A stretch of 58,581 nucleotides of DNA from Shewanella sairae (GCF_023283535.1 NZ_JAKILT010000033.1:1-58581); one strand, 5' to 3'. Numbered from the stretch's first letter, positions 33,440 to 42,727 are shown. Made by a program: numbers and translations. The notes: generated by a model from the letters alone, not told the origin.

Positions 33440-33886
33440 ATGAGTTTTAATATCGACCTCAGTTGGTCCCACTCGAACGAGCCATTAACAGAGCCGCAAA
33501 ATTTCAGTCGTGATCATAAAATCATCTTTGGTAGTGGTCAGCAAATTCAAGGGTCATCCGCCCCTGAGTACAGTGGCTCAAGCGACAAAGTCAATCCAGA
33601 AGAGAGCTTACTAGCCGCCCTAGCCAGCTGCCATATGCTGACGTTTCTGACGATTGCCCACCTTAAGCGCTTACCTATATTAAGTTACCAAGATAAGGCT
33701 TACGCCGAGCTTGGTAAAAATTCTGCAGGCAAAATTTACTTGAGTAAAATCGTCCTTAAACCCGTTGTCGAGTTTGCAGCAGAGGTTAGTGACGATGTGA
33801 TAACTAAAATGCATGATAAGGCGCACAGCAACTGTTTTATTGCTAACAGCCTTAGCAGCGAAACGGCTTTTGAAATCAAATACTAG
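33440..33886 (+). CDS. OsmC/Ohr-family peroxide-detoxifying protein
   Basis: Start placed at the ATG with AAGAG upstream, giving 148 residues, the usual size for the family; a TTG 21 codons upstream would add residues lying in the hairpin leader. Family features: NPEESLLAALASCHMLTFL near residues 51-69 with the first redox cysteine, and AHSNCFIANSL near 128 with the second. OsmC and Ohr reduce organic hydroperoxides through these two cysteines. Which subgroup this belongs to is unclear. An FNR-like box in the promoter suggests oxygen-linked control. Confidence 0.85.
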   Translation: MSFNIDLSWSHSNEPLTEPQNFSRDHKIIFGSGQQIQGSSAPEYSGSSDKVNPEESLLAALASCHMLTFLTIAHLKRLPILSYQDKAYAELGKNSAGKIYLSKIVLKPVVEFAAEVSDDVITKMHDKAHSNCFIANSLSSETAFEIKY

Positions 33887-33918
33887 GTCTTTATGTGCTG
33901 GCGTTTATAACGCAAAAA

Positions 33919-33949
33919 AAAGCGAGGTGATTTACAATCACCTCGCTTT
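33919..33949. terminator. Bidirectional terminator between osmC-like and YSC84-like genes
   Basis: AAAGCGAGGTGATT/AATCACCTCGCTTT, 14-bp perfect stem with a 3-base loop; A-run before it gives a T-run on the minus strand. Confidence 0.88.
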
Positions 33950-34006
33950 AAATCTAGCGGAAATCACCTGAGCGCTTTATAGAAACTCAGACTGACATAA
34001 ACTAAC

Positions 34007-34594
34007 TTAGTCAGCATCATTTTCGATAAAGTCATCTGTAAAGTCAGTTTCCCAATACTTATAGCCCTGCACTGTTGCTTGCGCCGCCGCGCCCATTAAG
34101 TTCACTTGGTAAGTTTTTACACCGGCAACGTCAACCGACTGATTTGCAGATGCTTGCTCACCACTGCCCTCATACTCAGCACTCGCCTCTGCTTGCGCTT
34201 GGCCTTCGTAACCCGACTCTTTAAAACGCGTTAATGCTGAACGCTCAGTGAATGCTTGCACAAACGCCACTTGCTTCCAACCAATACCAGCGCCAACGCC
34301 ACCAGTAGCAAAACGATAGTAAGATCGTTTGCTGCCTTCATGCAGCACACAAACACCACCACCAGTAGACAGTGCAAACAGATAACTATTACTGCCAGTA
34401 CAAACCACATAACCTACTGAGTTTACCACTGCAGACTTCGCTCCAGGGTGTTCTTTATATATCTCTTGTAACGCAGATTGAGTTTCTTCTCGCGCATGCA
34501 TTTTTTTAGCATCGGGTGTATCACCGGTTGCACAGCCAACTAAAAAGACTGGAACGGCAATCGCGGCAAGTTTGAAGCTGTTAAATCGAAACAT
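34007..34594 (-). CDS. YSC84/SYLF-related lipoprotein
   Basis: A 195-residue lipoprotein with lipobox FLVGC at about residue 20. The central region (GAKSAVVNSVGYVVCTGSNSYLFALSTGGGVCVL...YYRFATGGVGAGIGWKQ) resembles the SYLF/YSC84 lipid-binding fold, a glycine-rich beta structure. An Ala/Glu-rich segment (EGQAQAEASAEYEGSGEQASANQ) follows, then a conserved end (VKTYQVNLMGAAAQATVQGYKYW). Family members bind phospholipid; the bacterial role is unknown. Two cysteines in the glycine-rich region may pair. AAGGATT supports the ATG. Confidence 0.7.
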   Translation of the reverse strand: MFRFNSFKLAAIAVPVFLVGCATGDTPDAKKMHAREETQSALQEIYKEHPGAKSAVVNSVGYVVCTGSNSYLFALSTGGGVCVLHEGSKRSYYRFATGGVGAGIGWKQVAFVQAFTERSALTRFKESGYEGQAQAEASAEYEGSGEQASANQSVDVAGVKTYQVNLMGAAAQATVQGYKYWETDFTDDFIENDAD

Positions 34595-34795
34595 GGATTA
34601 TAATCCTTAGCAAAATCATTAAGAGCGCTAGCACTCTACATAGAGCTTTTCGAGCTATTTAACGTATAGCACAAAATTCAAGCTGTTGATTCAGTTATAT
34701 ATCACCTCAAAGCTTAACCGCGACTTGATACAAGTTTAATCACTATCACTTTTGCTCAAATGTGCTTGTAACATCACTTAAGCTGATGATGAGTG

Positions 34796-35851
34796 CTAAA
34801 GGCTATTACGCTTTTTAAGAAACTTCCAATCGCGAGATTCTAAATAGAAGGATGCGAAGATCATATAAACCCCAACCAGAAACAGCTGTAAGATCCTTAA
34901 ATAGAAATTCACTGCAACATCTTTATCAGTCGAAGATGCCGTTGAGCCAACCACAACCAGTAATGCAGATAAAATACCAGCATAAAGCGGCGCTTTTTCT
35001 GGATTGGCATATATCTTTTGCCCAAACAATAGTGCAGCTAACATCGACATACCAATGTAAAAAGGCAGTTCGGGTACTATGGTAAGCATGTTGTAAAACA
35101 CAATAGCCAAGGTGCCGCCAATACCATTGGTGATCAATAAAAACAAACTGACCTTAATACTTTTTGCCCCTGCTGCTTGCAACGACAAAATGGCAATAAA
35201 AATCATCGTTAGCAGCGCGCCAGAGATCTCCAAGAAGTAAAAGAAGCAAATCACAGGAAAGGCAATAATCAACGCCCTAAACGCTTCATGAGTGCGTTCG
35301 TCGTGACTTTGCGCCGCACTGGCTAATTGCTCTCTGTTGGGCGAGAGATCGGGCAATAGCGCGTGCAATAATGCAAAAATAGCCACCGCAACCACACCCG
35401 AAAAGCTCAAACCAACCCCCACTAAAATAGCGGCTCCCGGCTGCAGCAAGCTCATGTAAGGCAAAAGTAATGTTGCCACAATGAATATGGTCGCAAAAAA
35501 GTTCCAGCGCGGATCGCTAAATAGGTAATAACCCCATAGCATCATCATGGCTAATAGTGGCAATAACACCATAGGGTATTGCGTTGGCCCAAAGCTAACC
35601 AGCCAAGCTAACCCTATGGTAAATATCATTGAAATAAGCAGCTCGTAAACCGTTTGCACTGTAGGCTCTTGCCTATCAACCAAAAACTTAGCCACAAATA
35701 CCGGCACGATAAAGGCTAGCGGCCACGCAAAAATCGCAGAAACCGCCACAGCTAAACCTATACCTAAGGTAAAGCGTAACACCCGCCGCGTGTAAATGGC
35801 CTCCTCTGACGCCACAGCAGTGTTTAGTAAAGCGCTGTCACTATCTGACAT
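34796..35851 (-). CDS. DUF2955 inner-membrane protein, FUSC/AaeB-like export partner
   Basis: A 351-residue protein with about ten hydrophobic segments in two clusters, split near residue 170 by a polar loop (LLPDLSPNREQLASAAQSHDERTHEAFRA). It matches DUF2955, distantly related to aromatic-acid exporter AaeB/FUSC proteins. Its start overlaps the end of the HlyD gene by 11 bases, so the two are translated as a pair. Together they probably form an HlyD-type export system without an ABC subunit. Substrate unknown. Confidence 0.82.
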   Translation of the reverse strand: MSDSDSALLNTAVASEEAIYTRRVLRFTLGIGLAVAVSAIFAWPLAFIVPVFVAKFLVDRQEPTVQTVYELLISMIFTIGLAWLVSFGPTQYPMVLLPLLAMMMLWGYYLFSDPRWNFFATIFIVATLLLPYMSLLQPGAAILVGVGLSFSGVVAVAIFALLHALLPDLSPNREQLASAAQSHDERTHEAFRALIIAFPVICFFYFLEISGALLTMIFIAILSLQAAGAKSIKVSLFLLITNGIGGTLAIVFYNMLTIVPELPFYIGMSMLAALLFGQKIYANPEKAPLYAGILSALLVVVGSTASSTDKDVAVNFYLRILQLFLVGVYMIFASFYLESRDWKFLKKRNSL

Positions 35852-36983
35852 AAGAGAACCAACTGACTAAGCGGATCCAAAACTTGCCAAATAGATTAAT
35901 GACACTGCTATCGCTGGTATAAACAATCACGTCTGCTTGACCACCAACGCGTCTTAACCCGACCGCCTCATCAGCAGATAACACTATAGTGACCGGAAAG
36001 CGCTGAGATTGGCGCAGCCATCCCGTTTGACCAGACACCTGTGCAAGCTTGCCCGTTTGTTCGCTCTGCCCCCAGTCAATACCATAATCAATGCTACCCA
36101 CTTTGGCTTTAAACACTTCACCAGGCGCGTAATCCAGCGCAAATTCAACGTCATCGCCGGGCTGCATATTACCTAGGCTGTTTTCACGAAAATAAGCCTC
36201 AATCCACACATCTTCCGATGAGATAAAGGTCATTACCGGCTGACCCGCACTGGCGTAAATCCCCTCTTTTAATCTGAAATTTGACGCCACGCCGTCAGTT
36301 GGTGCGGTAATAGAGGTGCGCGCCAAATCAAGCTGGGCTTTTTCAAGGCTCAATAATGCGGATTTAACGTTGGTATTATTTTCACCTTCAGCGCCTAAAC
36401 GCTCTTCTGCCTTGGCAAGATCTGCCTTAGCACTGGCAACCCCGGCTTCAGCCTTGGTGAGTTCAGCCCTAGCATTATCCGCATCGGCCTGTGACATCAC
36501 CGCTTTATCTACCATGGTAAAGATACGTTTAGATTGCACTTGAGCATTCTTTAGGTTGGCTTGGGCGTTGGTCACTTTAGCTTGTGCTGCGGCAACATTC
36601 GCCGTTTGCGCGCCTACATTTTGCCCCGCCTTTTTAAGGGACTGCTCAGCTTGCTGCAGCGCAATTTCATAATCTTGCGGGTTAATTTTAGCCAGCACAT
36701 CCCCCTGTTTAATTAGGGTGTTGGGATCAACCAAGATATCAATAATTTCACCGGAAACCTGCGGGCTAATCGGCACAACATAGCCACGAATTCGGCCTAA
36801 ATCGGTAGAGGGAATAAAACGGTCGGCAATAAGGTGGAACACGAATAGAAAACTTACGACGATTAAAATAATATTAGTCGCTTTACGAATTTTATTATTT
36901 TTAACCTTAGCTTGAGTATCAGTATTGGCTAACTCTTGACTCTTGACTTCATCATTTACGATAGCACTTTTTTCTTCAGTCAT
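35841..36983 (-). CDS. HlyD/EmrA-family membrane-fusion protein
   Basis: Starts at the second Met (MTEEKSAIV), because AAGGGA lies 5 bases before it; the first ATG, two codons upstream, is too close to that site. The 380-residue protein has one N-terminal helix (about residues 34-52), a biotinyl-lipoyl-like half (GYVVPISPQVSGEIIDILVDPNTLIKQGDVLAKINP), an Ala-rich coiled-coil hairpin (about 115-205), a second lipoyl half (TSITAPTDGVASNFRLKEGIYASAGQPVMTF) and a beta-barrel end. It spans the periplasm to couple the DUF2955 partner to the exterior. Outer-membrane partner not in the window. Confidence 0.9.
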   Translation of the reverse strand: MTEEKSAIVNDEVKSQELANTDTQAKVKNNKIRKATNIILIVVSFLFVFHLIADRFIPSTDLGRIRGYVVPISPQVSGEIIDILVDPNTLIKQGDVLAKINPQDYEIALQQAEQSLKKAGQNVGAQTANVAAAQAKVTNAQANLKNAQVQSKRIFTMVDKAVMSQADADNARAELTKAEAGVASAKADLAKAEERLGAEGENNTNVKSALLSLEKAQLDLARTSITAPTDGVASNFRLKEGIYASAGQPVMTFISSEDVWIEAYFRENSLGNMQPGDDVEFALDYAPGEVFKAKVGSIDYGIDWGQSEQTGKLAQVSGQTGWLRQSQRFPVTIVLSADEAVGLRRVGGQADVIVYTSDSSVINLFGKFWIRLVSWFSYVR

Positions 36984-37334
36984 ACTCATCCCTTTGGTAA
37001 CCGACTGGCAAGCTGAAATAAAAACTCAGCGCGAATGGCGTATTAAATAATTAAGCAATAAATTCTTTAACTTAGTATGAATTAACGCTTGATTACTCAC
37101 ATTATTTTTTATCCAGTTTAGTGTCTCTAACTGTAAATATTCAATGTTTTTGTAAAATAAATTCAACAAAATCGCGGAGACAAGATCCCAGATGGAATCA
37201 TTCGAGATTAATTGTCTAGCTTGCTAAAGGGAGAAAGAAGATTGCTAAGGAAGCGAGGGATGAAAGACAGACGTTATAAGCCATTATTGCAGGCTTATAA
37301 CGCCATCTTACTTAGTGAGCGAATTCGCGGTTTA
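36984..37334. other. Intergenic region between the HlyD and tricorn-like genes
   Basis: No convincing gene. A 60-codon plus-strand frame near 37212 overlaps an inverted repeat and the 3' end of the protease gene, and lacks a family match. An 11-bp inverted repeat lies at 37272-37302. Confidence 0.4.
37272..37302. repeat. Perfect 11-bp inverted repeat past the protease gene
   Basis: CGTTATAAGCC/GGCTTATAACG with a 9-base spacer, about 35 bases after the tricorn-like gene stop. There is no T-run, so it is not a standard terminator; it could protect the mRNA 3' end or bind a protein upstream of the HlyD gene. Confidence 0.6.
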
Positions 37335-40300
37335 TCAGAATGCTTTACGCACATCCTCAGCCATGCCTTTAGTTGGCATTGGTTTCGGTACTAATTTAGG
37401 GGCAGGCTGCTGTTTAAGCGCGTCTTTTAGATAACTAACGGCTTTATCTAATTGGGCATCTGTGCCGCTAAATGTTGCGTAAGGCAGGTTGTCGACTTCA
37501 ATATCAGGACTGACACCGCGCCCTTCAATAATCCAGCTACCGTCCATTGCATATTGCGGATATTCAGCCACACGTGCCATGCCTTTATCTGTAAGTGAGT
37601 TTCGGCCAGATAACCACACACCTGCGCCAGCGGTTTGCTTACCAATTAATGGTGCCATGCCCAACGCCTTAACGCCTGCAGAAAAGGTTTCACCGTCAGA
37701 GTAGGTTAGCTGATCAGTCAGAACAACTAACTGGCCGTTAAAGGTTTGCTGCATATTGCCCGATGGCGTGCCATGGGTTGGCGCCCAAAATGCCCAAGTT
37801 CTGCGCAGTAGCTTTTCGATGATCCAGCTATCAATATTACCGCCACGGTTACGGCGCACATCGATAACTAAACCGTCTTTATTGACGTTAGCGTAAAACT
37901 CTCGCGCAAAGCTTGAGATATCGCCGCTACCCATAGCGTATAGGTGTAAGTAGCCAAACTTGCCGTCGCTGTCTTTAGAAACTTTGGCGCTGTTATGCTG
38001 CACCCAGTCGGTATATCTCAGCTTGGCACTTTTAGATGGGCTTACTGGCTCAACAATTGTTTGATGGGTTTTACGACCACGTTTTAGAGTAAGTAGTACT
38101 TGCTTACCCTCTTGGTTACGCAGCAACTTAGTCACATCGGCAATATTAGTGAGCGGCTTCGCGTTAATCGCGACAATCACATCACCGACTTTGGCATTTA
38201 CGCCCATTTGCGCCAGTGGCGCAGCGTGTGCTGGTAACTCTGGATCGCCTTGATAAATGTGCTCAATGACCACTCCCGCCTTAGTTTGCTCAAGACGTGC
38301 ACCAAGACTGGCAGATTTTGCTTTATCGGCATCTTTTGGCGCATCACCACCGCGCACCTGTGAATGCAAAGAATCTAGCTCGCCCATCATCTGCGTAAAC
38401 AGATCATTCAATTCATGACGGTCGGTTAGTCTGTCAACTAACGGTTGGTATTTGGCTTTGGTTGCCTGCCAGTCAAGTCCACGCATACTCTTGTCATAAA
38501 AAGAATCGCGGTGCATTAACCAAGCGTCTTCAAACATCTGTTGCCACTCGCTCGCAGGCTCAATCGCCAGTTGCCATAGATTGGTTTGTACATTGGCGTT
38601 AGTCAGCTCTTTAGGCAATTTATCGCCTGCATCAACAATCAGCATTTCGCTGCCTTGCTTAGACTGCTTACGAATAAATAATTTGCTTGAGTCTTGAGAC
38701 AATTGATACTCGCCAACATCTTTAGCAAAGGTGTCAACTTTAGGGCTTAACGGATCAAACTTAACCACTTTCAAGCTAGATTTACCGCTAGTTGTTGTAT
38801 CAAGCAGGTAAAACTTATCGTCTGCCATTTGCAGTGAGCTGTAGTTACCCGCAGGCACTGGCACTTGCCATAAACGATTGGCTAAACCTTTCCAATCGAC
38901 TTCGGTTTCAATCTCGTCATCATCCGCTTTTGCAGGTTTTGATAACAACTCATTTGGCTTTTGAAAGGCAAAACGCGCGTCTTCATTCAAGGCTATGGCA
39001 AACACTTGGGTGCGCTTATCAAACATTGGCCCTAGGTTTCTGTCTCCCCAAGGTGAAGTCGGTGTAGACACAAACTGACGATTTGATAAGAAATACAGCC
39101 AGTCGCCATCGGCGCTAAAGCTTGGCGAAAATGACTCGTATTTATCGCTAGTCAGTGATTCAGCGCGATTATCGTCTAATGAGTACAACACTATTTGCGG
39201 GCGCGCTTTACCCATTTCCGCTTTGGTTAATGCAATAAATTGGCTGTCACCAGACCAAACGATATCGGCATATGGACCCAGACCCTCGCCTTGAGTGATG
39301 ATTTTTTTATTACTGCCTTTGTTTAAATCTAACAACCATACATTGCCCTCATAATCGTCATGGGCAAGGTAGCGTCCATCAGGTGACAAGTGCAGATCGA
39401 GTCTTAGGGTTTTGCCATCTTTAGTTAGCTGCTTGGCGTTATCGCTGCCATCTGCCGCAAAGCGCCACACTTCTTGCTCGCCCGTTGCATCGCTAATACC
39501 GTATACCCAAGAGCCATCTTGGCTCATCACTGCGTTACGTACGCGGTTATGACCCGGCAAAGATATCTCCACTAAACGTTGACCATCGGTGCCAGCAATT
39601 GCCACATGGCTGCGGGCGGTGATCACCACTTTGTCAGCCTGAGGCGATAAGTTAGTGGCTGTTGCGTATTTCATTGGTTCTTTCACCCAGTGCTCACGCT
39701 TTTGGGCAAAGTCTGAAATCAGATCAATCGCAAGGGTTTGCTCTTGGTTAGTTGCTATATCAAACAACTTAATATCGGCGCCTTGCTGAAATACGATGCG
39801 GCCTTGATTTAATCGCGCATTACGTACTTGCCACTCTTTGTACTCGGTATGCTGCTTGAGATCACTGCCATCTGTTGCCATTGACCAAATGTTGTCATTG
39901 CCATCGCTGTCGCTAACGAAATAAAGGCGAGAATCCCATAACATAGGTTGTCTTACTGAGCCTTGATGCGCAGCCGTTAATAACGTCGCTTCTTGTTTGC
40001 TGCCAAGTTTAAATTTCCACAACTCACCTTTTGCGCCACCACGATACACTTTAGCGTTATCGCCTGTTGTTTGGAGGCCAAAGCGGGTGAAGTAAACATA
40101 CTCACCTTTATCATCAATCGCCCCTTCAATGGCATCGGCCAAAGGTAAGTCTTCTGTCAGTAAGGTTTGTGGATCGACCGTTCTTAATACCCAGTAGTTA
40201 GCTGGACCGAAAGCATTATCTGTGGCGTAAAGCACTTTGCCATCAGCTGTCCAACCTTGCACCCGCACGCGGCTATTTTCAAAGCTAATGCGCTTAGCTT

Positions 40301-40613
40301 GACCGCCATTAATTGGAATAACATAAACTTCAGAAGAGCCTTCATAATTGGCAACGTAAGCCACAAACTGACCGTCTTTTGAAATGGTTGCGCCAAGCTC
40401 TTCAGCCGGCAAACTGGTTAAACGCCTTGCTTGGGTGTCTGACAGCGCTTGAGTCCACAAATCGCCCTCAGCGGTAAACACTAAGGTTTGCTCGTTTAGC
40501 GCCGGCGCACGAAAGTAACCGGGCTTAATAGTGGCTTCTGAGGCGTGTGTAGGCGAAAGAGTTAAAGTTCCGAGAGCAAGCATACAGCATGCGAGTGAAT
40601 GACGAATTTTCAT
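37335..40613 (-). CDS. Tricorn-like S41 peptidase, secreted
   Basis: A 1092-residue protein with a signal peptide ending SPTHAS. Two beta-propeller-like regions follow (WD40-type repeats such as NIWSMATDGSDLKQ, SWVYGISDATGEQEVWRFAADGSD, DIVWSGDSQFIALTKAEMGKARPQIVLYSL; about residues 30-660). Then come the tricorn C1 region (WLMHRDSFYDKSMRGLDWQATKAKY), a PDZ domain (near 770-850) and an S41 catalytic domain with VIDVRRNRGGNIDSWI and the serine in TYSDGETFSAG. This matches tricorn protease homologues (about 1070-1100 residues), which cut peptides in the periplasm or outside. Monocistronic. Confidence 0.92.
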   Translation of the reverse strand: MKIRHSLACCMLALGTLTLSPTHASEATIKPGYFRAPALNEQTLVFTAEGDLWTQALSDTQARRLTSLPAEELGATISKDGQFVAYVANYEGSSEVYVIPINGGQAKRISFENSRVRVQGWTADGKVLYATDNAFGPANYWVLRTVDPQTLLTEDLPLADAIEGAIDDKGEYVYFTRFGLQTTGDNAKVYRGGAKGELWKFKLGSKQEATLLTAAHQGSVRQPMLWDSRLYFVSDSDGNDNIWSMATDGSDLKQHTEYKEWQVRNARLNQGRIVFQQGADIKLFDIATNQEQTLAIDLISDFAQKREHWVKEPMKYATATNLSPQADKVVITARSHVAIAGTDGQRLVEISLPGHNRVRNAVMSQDGSWVYGISDATGEQEVWRFAADGSDNAKQLTKDGKTLRLDLHLSPDGRYLAHDDYEGNVWLLDLNKGSNKKIITQGEGLGPYADIVWSGDSQFIALTKAEMGKARPQIVLYSLDDNRAESLTSDKYESFSPSFSADGDWLYFLSNRQFVSTPTSPWGDRNLGPMFDKRTQVFAIALNEDARFAFQKPNELLSKPAKADDDEIETEVDWKGLANRLWQVPVPAGNYSSLQMADDKFYLLDTTTSGKSSLKVVKFDPLSPKVDTFAKDVGEYQLSQDSSKLFIRKQSKQGSEMLIVDAGDKLPKELTNANVQTNLWQLAIEPASEWQQMFEDAWLMHRDSFYDKSMRGLDWQATKAKYQPLVDRLTDRHELNDLFTQMMGELDSLHSQVRGGDAPKDADKAKSASLGARLEQTKAGVVIEHIYQGDPELPAHAAPLAQMGVNAKVGDVIVAINAKPLTNIADVTKLLRNQEGKQVLLTLKRGRKTHQTIVEPVSPSKSAKLRYTDWVQHNSAKVSKDSDGKFGYLHLYAMGSGDISSFAREFYANVNKDGLVIDVRRNRGGNIDSWIIEKLLRRTWAFWAPTHGTPSGNMQQTFNGQLVVLTDQLTYSDGETFSAGVKALGMAPLIGKQTAGAGVWLSGRNSLTDKGMARVAEYPQYAMDGSWIIEGRGVSPDIEVDNLPYATFSGTDAQLDKAVSYLKDALKQQPAPKLVPKPMPTKGMAEDVRKAF

Positions 40614-40887
40614 CTAGCTAGCAATCCTATTGTTATTATTCGGGTAATGCCTTTATTCGGGCAATATCTTTTAGGCCAACAAGGTAGCAAACTTTTGATA
40701 AAGCATCAGCAAATTATTCGCTATTAAGTATTAGCAAATATGTAAAGCCGTGATCAAAAAAACGTAAATTATGAAATAAACAGCTAAGCTAATTACAAGT
40801 GTATACAGTTCAGCACTAACAATGACTTAGTGCCACTAACGCTGCATACAGCGACCATCTCACAGATAAGGAAGTTAAGAGGTTTAT

Positions 40888-41304
40888 ATGTCACCTGATT
40901 ATATGCGCCCTTCTCTTAAGGATGACCCCAGAGTATGTAACGCACTTAATAGTATGCCAAAGCACTTCGCAGAGAGTTTTACCGAGCCGCAACTGCACGC
41001 GATTAGGATGGCATTGATTGGTCATCAATGGCAGAAGCACTTTATCGATAGCAGAGGCACTTTTTACTTACCCTTTATTGGCTGGCGATTTTTCTATGTG
41101 GTGTTAATTGGCCGTAATAAACGAGCCTATAGTCGTAAAGAGAAACAGCTGACTTTATTAGTGTTTGTGCTTTGTGTTAGCGGATTTATTTTGATGTCAC
41201 TGCTGCTTGGTTTATTACTGCTTTATTTACTTAAATCTGCGCTGGGTATCGATCTATTTGCCGACTCGTCATTGGGGATTTGGGATTGGTTTAAGTCAAT
41301 TTAA
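40888..41304 (+). CDS. Conserved hypothetical inner-membrane protein
   Basis: A 138-residue protein. The N-terminal cytoplasmic part has VCNALNSMPKHFAESFTEPQLHAIRMALIGHQWQKHFIDSRGTFYLPFIGWRFFYVVLIGRN, and a strongly hydrophobic pair of segments lies near residues 89-115 (LTLLVFVLCVSGFILMSLLLGLLLLYLL). The pattern looks conserved rather than random, but I cannot name a family. GAGGTTT precedes the ATG. It is divergent from the protease gene and converges on the anti-sigma gene. Confidence 0.7.
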   Translation: MSPDYMRPSLKDDPRVCNALNSMPKHFAESFTEPQLHAIRMALIGHQWQKHFIDSRGTFYLPFIGWRFFYVVLIGRNKRAYSRKEKQLTLLVFVLCVSGFILMSLLLGLLLLYLLKSALGIDLFADSSLGIWDWFKSI

Positions 41305-41318
41305 CGCTATGATGACAT

Positions 41319-41342
41319 AAAAAAGCCTGCTACTGCAGGCTT
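41319..41342. terminator. Terminator between the hypothetical membrane protein and the anti-sigma gene
   Basis: AAGCCTGC-TACT-GCAGGCTT; the A-run on its left gives a strong T-run on the minus strand, about 40 bases past the anti-sigma gene stop. Confidence 0.8.
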
Positions 41343-41384
41343 GCTATGGCTTAAAAAATCTGGCTTAAACAATCTGACTTATTG

Positions 41385-41987
41385 TTAGTGACCAGACATC
41401 AGTGCGTGTTGCAGGCGAAGATACCTTGCATGCTGCGGGTGGCTTTCATCTATAATTTCAGGCCACTGTTTGGCAGTTTGCTTGAGTAACTCATCTGCTT
41501 GCTTAATCTGTTTAGCTTCAATTAACCCTGCCACGTTATCGAGCGCTGAAACTAAACTAACATCAGCAGAAAGCTCGGTTGACTGCACAAGTCGCTCACG
41601 GTTTTCTGCCGGTAAACTTCCCTGGGACGTTTGCACTGCCTCATCAGTTTTAGCAGCAGGTTCTGGCATTGCCCGCATCATTTGTGGCTGCTCTGGCGTT
41701 GACATCATCATTGGTTGCTGCTGCTCTAACACGTCATTATTTTGCATCGCAGGATTAATCATAAACAGTGTTACAACGACAAGTACCGAGGCTGCTGATG
41801 CAAGAGACCAGCGCTGTTGGCGCCAGAAAGACTGACTTGTTTGCGTCTTTACTTTTTGCTTAGAGGCTTGCTCTTTTGCCAAGGCTATTATGTCATTATC
41901 TAATGATGTTGATGGCTGTTCTGTCGCTGTTTTTCGATACAAAGACTGGATCTCAGCTTCAAGTGCAACTTGCTCTTTATCAGTCAT
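41385..41987 (-). CDS. Single-pass anti-sigma-factor-like protein with Met-rich periplasmic segment
   Basis: A 200-residue protein with a cytoplasmic N-terminus (about 1-58), one transmembrane helix (WSLASAASVLVVVTLFMI, about residues 61-78) and a periplasmic part. Just after the helix comes a Met/Gln/Pro-rich stretch (INPAMQNNDVLEQQQPMMM, then QPQMMRAMPEPA). The C-terminal half is helical. It overlaps the sigma-factor gene by 8 bases, the usual arrangement for an anti-sigma partner, but no zinc-binding ZAS motif (HxxxCxxC) is present. The anti-sigma role is inferred from topology and coupling. Methionines could bind Cu(I) or sense oxidation. Confidence 0.75.
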   Translation of the reverse strand: MTDKEQVALEAEIQSLYRKTATEQPSTSLDNDIIALAKEQASKQKVKTQTSQSFWRQQRWSLASAASVLVVVTLFMINPAMQNNDVLEQQQPMMMSTPEQPQMMRAMPEPAAKTDEAVQTSQGSLPAENRERLVQSTELSADVSLVSALDNVAGLIEAKQIKQADELLKQTAKQWPEIIDESHPQHARYLRLQHALMSGH

Positions 41988-42594
41988 GATTCGCTCCTTG
42001 CCACTTTAAATCCACGCACTCTTTTAAGCCTTTATAGGCATAGCGAATGCGGCTTTTAGTCGCCTCTAATGTGGCACCTGCAATATCGGCAATGATGGCT
42101 GCAGTAAAACCCATTTCAACATTAAGTAAAAATGCTTCTTTCTGTACTTGCGGAAGATTGGCCACACAGCCTTTAAGCAAATTGGATTTTTGGCTATCGA
42201 GCAATTGGGTTTCAAGACTGGCTTGATCACTGCCAAGCTGCGACTCGCAATCTTGTTCTGGTTCAAACACTTCAGTAAAGCTATCAACCGGCTTAACTGC
42301 TCTCACATGATCGATAATAAGGTTATGCGCGATACGGTATAACCAAGTGGTAAATTTAGCGCTGGTTTCATAAGTGCTGGCAGCTTTAATCACTCGGCTC
42401 CAGGTATCTTGATATAGATCTTCAGCTAATTGCTGATCATTAACTTGTCTAACAAAGTAACGATATAAGGGGCCTTTATGCTTGCTGTAAAGCAATTCAA
42501 ATGCTCGGGTGCTGCCCGCTGCATACTGCAGCATAAGCGCTTGGTCGGTATCGACATCAGTCGAGGGATTATCTAATGACAAAGACTGCTCCAC
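41980..42594 (-). CDS. ECF-type RNA polymerase sigma factor
   Basis: A 204-residue sigma-70-family protein. Region 2 reads AFELLYSKHKGPLYRYFVRQV...AEDLYQDTWSRVIKAASTY...FTTWLYRIAHNLIIDHVRA (about residues 32-100). Region 4 reads LPQVQKEAFLLNVEMGFTAAIIADIAGATLEATKSRIRYAYKGLKE (about 148-193). The linker is longer and more acidic than in many ECF factors. The start is GTG with AAGGA 8 bases upstream. It is coupled to the putative anti-sigma gene. The signal and regulon cannot be read from the window. Confidence 0.92.
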   Translation of the reverse strand: MEQSLSLDNPSTDVDTDQALMLQYAAGSTRAFELLYSKHKGPLYRYFVRQVNDQQLAEDLYQDTWSRVIKAASTYETSAKFTTWLYRIAHNLIIDHVRAVKPVDSFTEVFEPEQDCESQLGSDQASLETQLLDSQKSNLLKGCVANLPQVQKEAFLLNVEMGFTAAIIADIAGATLEATKSRIRYAYKGLKECVDLKWQGANHD

Positions 42595-42700
42595 AGCATC
42601 TTCCTTAGCTAAAAATATCTTCAGCTTAAGTCTGCATGGGCTGTTGCGCTTTGTCTAGCGCTTAAAGAAGTGTTTGCAAAAAGGGAGGATAAATAAAAAT

Positions 42701-42727
42701 ACCGCCAAAGCATTACGCTTAGCGGCA
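42701..42727 (-). terminator. Probable terminator of purE
   Basis: Imperfect hairpin CCGCCAAAGC/GCTTAGCGG followed on the minus strand by a T-rich run (TATTTTTATTT), about 40 bases past the purE stop. Confidence 0.6.

Noticed and set aside
37212..37394. Small plus-strand frame between the HlyD and protease genes
   Set aside because: It runs into the 3' end of the protease gene and through an inverted repeat, and has no family resemblance.
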